DNA of 41,257 nt from an uncultured bacterium (GTDB lineage Bacteria; Patescibacteriota; Patescibacteriia; Patescibacteriales; SZUA-104). The stretch is taken from contig CAJVWV010000009.1 of NCBI GenBank assembly GCA_913009695.1, positions 1-41,257 of the forward strand, read 5' to 3'. The notes beneath the pieces are model-generated. The model did no database searches. It was not told the origin of the DNA and worked only from the letters and a program-made list of their open reading frames with translations. The position numbers were made by a program, and so were the translations under genes. Of the stretch, positions 38,369-41,257 are shown piece after piece; positions within the stretch are counted from its first letter, which is position 1; each line of letters starts with the position of its first letter.

Positions 38369-38542
38369 ATGTCTAGTGGAAACGGAAAAAACAAGAGAGA
38401 GAAAAAGAAGCTAAAAGAACAGATAGCCTTGTTGAATCGGTATAACCATTTTTCAGGTCTCGGTGAAACCGAGAAAGCGAATGCAGTTCTTAAAGAAGTA
38501 AAAAAAAGGGGATATTCAATATCTGCAGTCTCCGCAAAGTAA
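38369..38542 (+). CDS. Small basic protein, 57 residues
   Basis: MSSGNGKNKREKKKLKEQIA begins a basic, probably helical peptide with a C-terminal part ANAVLKEVKKRGYSISAVSA. GGAAGGGGG lies about seven bases before the ATG. It is the second gene of the Phe-attenuated unit, which ends at the terminator at 38551. Function unknown. Confidence 0.68.
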   Translation: MSSGNGKNKREKKKLKEQIALLNRYNHFSGLGETEKANAVLKEVKKRGYSISAVSAK

Positions 38543-38550
38543 AACCATTT

Positions 38551-38595
38551 AACCGTTACATTGGCTTGTCCAGTGTAACGGTTTTTTATTTTTTT
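38551..38595 (+). terminator. Intrinsic terminator of the Phe-attenuated unit
   Basis: AACCGTTACA (38551-38560) with TGTAACGGTT (38573-38582), extended by TGG/CCA, followed by a long T-rich tract. Confidence 0.93.
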
Positions 38596-38609
38596 ATTTT
38601 ATGAAAATG

Positions 38610-38618
38610 TGTTATAAT
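38610..38618 (+). promoter_or_regulatory. Extended -10 promoter
   Basis: TGTTATAAT, TGn plus TATAAT, 46 bases before the start at 38664; no clear -35. Confidence 0.6.
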
Positions 38619-38663
38619 AAATTTGTAAAGTGATTTATAGCATCATATATTTTTTATAAAACT

Positions 38664-40103
38664 ATGAAATCAAAAAGAGCTAAAATTAAGAAAAAAAATT
38701 CTAAAACTCAGATATTTTTATTGATTGGCATTATGATGTTAGGATTTGTCATCGGGTCTCTAAATACGCGCAAGGCGGAAGCTTTTGTCTTTGGCAGTAC
38801 GCAGATAATTAGAAATTTTTTAGGGCTGACTGATACGCCAAGCGCTTATAACGCCGGAAGGGTTTTATTTGAAGGATCATCCTCGTTGTTAGATGACGGT
38901 TATTTTTTCTGGGATAATACGAATAAAATGTTAGGTGTCGGCACGTCATCGCCTTACGCCAAGCTTTCGGTAGTCGGTGAAACAGTATCGGAATACTTCA
39001 CCGCCACTTCCACGACAGCGACAAGCACATTTCCAAATCTAAGTTCAACGCAATTAAGCTTAGGATTTACTTCCGGTTCAATAGCATTTTCCAACGGAAG
39101 TTTTTTAACACAAAATAATTCTAATTTTTTTTGGGACGATGCCGCCAACCAATTAAAAGTCGCCTTATTAGACATTAAAGACGGCAATATTACCAATGTA
39201 GGAGATATAGCTCTTGATACTATTTCAGACGATGCCGGAGTTGAGAATACTTTAAGTATTGCAAATCTTAATACTGCTTATGACCATTCTCAAGACAACA
39301 CTCAAGCGCATTTAGATTACCTCACAAACAATGGCGACACAGGAACAGGAGACTACGGCTTTGACGGAGCAGTAACGATAAATGAAGCAGGAGCAGATAA
39401 AGATTTTAGGGTTGAGGGAGTAGGCACTCCAAATGCTTTGTTTATAGACGGCACGAATGGAAGAATAGGAGTGGGAACAAATGCTCCAACCTCACTATTT
39501 CATATTTTCAGTCCTGTAGATGGGTATATGACATTTGAGGATGCAGGAAATGGCGTTAAGTATGATATGGGTTCTCTTGGCGGATATATGCGATTGAAGG
39601 ATAGTATTGGGGGAACGACATTCATTCGGTTCGCAGGGACAGTCTCTCTTGATTTTAATGCTGACACATCCATTAAATTCAATACAAATAAAAATGACAG
39701 AGACACAATTTTCTACGGTGATTTAGCTGAGATTGCAAGATTTGACGCAGGAACAGAAAGTCTGGATTTTGACGATAGTAAGAAATTAAAAGCAGGTACT
39801 GGAGCAGATACTGAATATTACTATAATGGCACAAATCTTATCATTGACCCTAACGTAGTCGGCACTGGCAAGGTCTTAATCGGAGCAACTGGAGATGATG
39901 ATTTGATTGCTGGGAATATAGGGGTGGGAACTTCTACACCATCATCTATTTTACAATTATATGGAACAGGAACAAGCACGATAACTATCGGAGGAGGAGG
40001 AAGCCCGGCTTGTATTAAGGCAAGAGATACGGATGATTTGGGTTGGTCGTATGGAACTTTGCTTAATGGAGCAATAACTTGGGGAACTGTGAGTTGTGAA
40101 TAA
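38664..40103 (+). CDS. Secreted tail-fibre-like repeat protein, 479 residues
   Basis: Basic N-terminus and a signal or anchor helix (about 17-36; IFLLIGIMMLGFVIGSL), then low-complexity beta repeats. Phrases of the type GVGTSSPYAKLSV, RIGVGTNAPTSLFHI and GNIGVGTSTPSSILQL recur at about 93, 268 and 415, typical of tail-fibre or trimeric-adhesin-like shafts. The residues in between are rich in Asp, Asn, Thr and Gly. It ends ACIKARDTDDLGWSYG...VSCE with two cysteines. A surface fibre is the likely role. It is read with the two following genes, since the next possible start overlaps its stop. Confidence 0.75.
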   Translation: MKSKRAKIKKKNSKTQIFLLIGIMMLGFVIGSLNTRKAEAFVFGSTQIIRNFLGLTDTPSAYNAGRVLFEGSSSLLDDGYFFWDNTNKMLGVGTSSPYAKLSVVGETVSEYFTATSTTATSTFPNLSSTQLSLGFTSGSIAFSNGSFLTQNNSNFFWDDAANQLKVALLDIKDGNITNVGDIALDTISDDAGVENTLSIANLNTAYDHSQDNTQAHLDYLTNNGDTGTGDYGFDGAVTINEAGADKDFRVEGVGTPNALFIDGTNGRIGVGTNAPTSLFHIFSPVDGYMTFEDAGNGVKYDMGSLGGYMRLKDSIGGTTFIRFAGTVSLDFNADTSIKFNTNKNDRDTIFYGDLAEIARFDAGTESLDFDDSKKLKAGTGADTEYYYNGTNLIIDPNVVGTGKVLIGATGDDDLIAGNIGVGTSTPSSILQLYGTGTSTITIGGGGSPACIKARDTDDLGWSYGTLLNGAITWGTVSCE

Positions 40104-40131
40104 AAAGGTCGTTTTTGAAAACAAGACAATA

Positions 40132-40341
40132 ATGAAGATTGATAAATCAAAAAAACAAATAATTACAGCATTTATATTAGGAGCAATTGTGGCGGTTTTT
40201 GGATTTCACGCGTATTTTTTATACCAAATCAGACAACAAGTTATTCAAAATACAGCAAGTATTCAGCAAATTGTGAATTTTTTAAATCAAAACGCCAATA
40301 TTCAAAATAATCAAAGCGTGGGAACGGGCAAAAATAAGTAA
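40132..40341 (+). CDS. Small single-pass membrane protein, 69 residues
   Basis: I use ATG 40132 (MKIDKSKKQIITAF); a GTG at 40096 overlapping the previous stop is an alternative giving 81 residues and translational coupling. One transmembrane helix (about 8-30; IITAFILGAIVAVFGFHAYF) and a Gln/Asn-rich coiled tail (IRQQVIQNTASIQQIVNFL). No family recognised. It lies between two secreted repeat proteins and may help anchor or assemble them. Confidence 0.65.
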   Translation: MKIDKSKKQIITAFILGAIVAVFGFHAYFLYQIRQQVIQNTASIQQIVNFLNQNANIQNNQSVGTGKNK

Positions 40342-40347
40342 AAATTA

Positions 40348-41257
40348 ATGTTTTACGCGTCAAATAAAAATTATTTTATACTATTAATTTTCGTAGGTTT
40401 ATTTTTAATTTTCGTGTTTTCGCAAACAGCGTCGGCTATTCCTTCAATGCCGCAAAGGTGTGAACCAAGCACAAGCTGCACTATCGGCGAGTATGTTTTT
40501 GATGATGATGGTTACACCGCAATTACTACTGATAATTATTGTAAAATTACGATTACTAATCCGAGCGACACTGTTATTGTCAACCAGCAGAATATGTTGG
40601 ATAAAAATGACGGTTGGTATTATTACACCACTTCCACTATCAGTTCGCCGTCTGGATTGTACAGATCGTTAATATGTTGCGATGTTGGCGGAACTGAAGA
40701 AATGTGTATTGATAAAAGTTTTATTCTCGGGACATCTTTCGATACCGTAAGTAATATTGAATATGATGTTGATTTAGTTAGAAAAGCCACATTTGATTTT
40801 GCCGGTATCGCCGACGCGGGGAGCTCTTCTTCCACTTTAGTTGATTCCGAGCTTACTCAGCCGGATAATTATTGGCAGGATTATAATCTTATAATGATGT
40901 CCGGTAATAATATTGGGCAGTCAAAAACGATTGCTAGTTCAAGTTATAGCGGAAACAGTGTAATTGTTTCTTCTTTGTTTCCTTTTGATATAGCGGCTGG
41001 CGACCAATATGTAATTCAGCACGAAACTCGTTTAGTAAATAGAATTTGGACTTATACTTCTCGGACTTTAACCAGTTTCGGCACTTTAGTAGCGGATATT
41101 TGGAGCGATTCTTCTAGGACTCTTACTGCTTTCGGTTCACTGGCCGCCGATATCTGGAACGCCACTTACGCCCCAACTCGAACGTTGACCGATTACTCCA
41201 CCTCAAGCATCGCTACCGCTGTCTGGGACCAAGCGACTTCTACTCTCACAACCACCA
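40348..41257 (+). CDS. Secreted repeat protein, 3' end beyond the window
   Basis: An open frame that runs off the contig (303 codons seen). Signal peptide 1-30 (YFILLIFVGLFLIFVFSQTA then SAIPS). The first domain (about 35-135) has six cysteines (RCEPSTSCTIGEY, LICCDVGGTEEMC), then a beta-rich region, then repeats of about 20 residues from about residue 235 (IWTYTSRTLTSFGTLVADIW, IWSDSSRTLTAFGSLAADIW). Such WxYxTRTLT repeats are common in phage-tail- and adhesin-like proteins. The start lies six bases after the previous stop. Confidence 0.75.
   Translation, partial: MFYASNKNYFILLIFVGLFLIFVFSQTASAIPSMPQRCEPSTSCTIGEYVFDDDGYTAITTDNYCKITITNPSDTVIVNQQNMLDKNDGWYYYTTSTISSPSGLYRSLICCDVGGTEEMCIDKSFILGTSFDTVSNIEYDVDLVRKATFDFAGIADAGSSSSTLVDSELTQPDNYWQDYNLIMMSGNNIGQSKTIASSSYSGNSVIVSSLFPFDIAAGDQYVIQHETRLVNRIWTYTSRTLTSFGTLVADIWSDSSRTLTAFGSLAADIWNATYAPTRTLTDYSTSSIATAVWDQATSTLTTT

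Noticed and set aside
1-41257. UGA recoded to Gly or Trp, as in Gracilibacteria or Absconditabacteria
   Set aside because: All large genes are open under the standard bacterial code, Trp is encoded by TGG, and prfB with an SPF motif is present. UGA is merely unused as a stop here.
38664-41257. Prophage tail region
   Set aside because: Signal peptides and membrane anchors are present and no capsid, terminase, portal or integrase genes are seen; the repeats fit bacterial surface proteins.
1-41257. tRNA or rRNA genes
   Set aside because: I scanned intergenic stretches for T-arm (GTTCGAAT-like) and cloverleaf patterns and for rRNA signatures and saw none.

Overview
This is one end of a metagenome-derived contig from an AT-rich bacterium, most likely a member of the Candidate Phyla Radiation (Patescibacteria, Parcubacteria-like). 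The evidence is the reduced core gene set, two giant surface proteins with a VirB2/TrbC-like two-helix N-terminus, lamin-tail and PA14 surface proteins, a competence (comEC) gene split from its hydrolase, and all stop codons being TAA or TAG. The genus cannot be named from sequence alone. Bases 1-69 are not genomic: they are an Illumina P7 adapter with its index, so the first gene is artificially truncated. The last gene runs off the right end.

Layout. 70-3054: end of a large lamin-tail/PKD/OB-fold surface protein. 3.1-5.1 kb (minus strand): a small zinc-ribbon gene and a bifunctional RelA/SpoT. 5.4-16.1 kb: two giant VirB2-like-anchored surface proteins and two membrane proteins with acidic calcium-type repeats. 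16.1-19.9 kb: ybeY, dgkA, ftsA, ftsZ. 20.0-20.6 kb: two tiny Cys-containing genes. 20.7-24.7 kb: an NrdR-box promoter, an unassigned structured leader ending in a terminator, then nrdR, nrdD, a separate 52-residue polypeptide carrying the glycyl-radical site of NrdD, and nrdG. 24.9-27.2 kb: a membrane protein, a RelE-like toxin-antitoxin pair and prfB. 27.2-32.3 kb: comEC, a secreted FN3/PA14 protein, a Cys-rich peptide and the ComEC-type metallo-hydrolase. 32.4-34.5 kb: a hypothetical protein, a stand-alone receiver and an adenylate-kinase-like protein. 34.5-38.6 kb: the most unusual region. 38.7 kb to the end: secreted repeat proteins.

The 34.5-38.6 kb region holds four short leader ORFs in a row, each with a run of codons for one amino-acid class (Val/Leu/Ile, Ile, Leu, Phe). 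Each is followed by an intrinsic terminator whose 5' arm can pair instead with a segment just after the regulatory codons. This is the architecture of ribosome-mediated transcription attenuation. One leader precedes leuA, as expected. The other three precede tiny genes of unknown function (a zinc ribbon, a 110-residue protein, two basic peptides). Together with RelA/SpoT this suggests amino-acid-starvation control of several unknown small proteins.

Two further themes run through the window. First, tiny genes and leuA have strong AGGAGG ribosome-binding sites, while nearly all housekeeping and surface genes have none. Second, palindromic repeats of several families are inserted in frame in coding sequences (surface protein, nrdG, comEC three times, the hydrolase twice), resembling the palindromic elements of Rickettsia. 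I see no tRNA, rRNA, CRISPR array or phage in the window.
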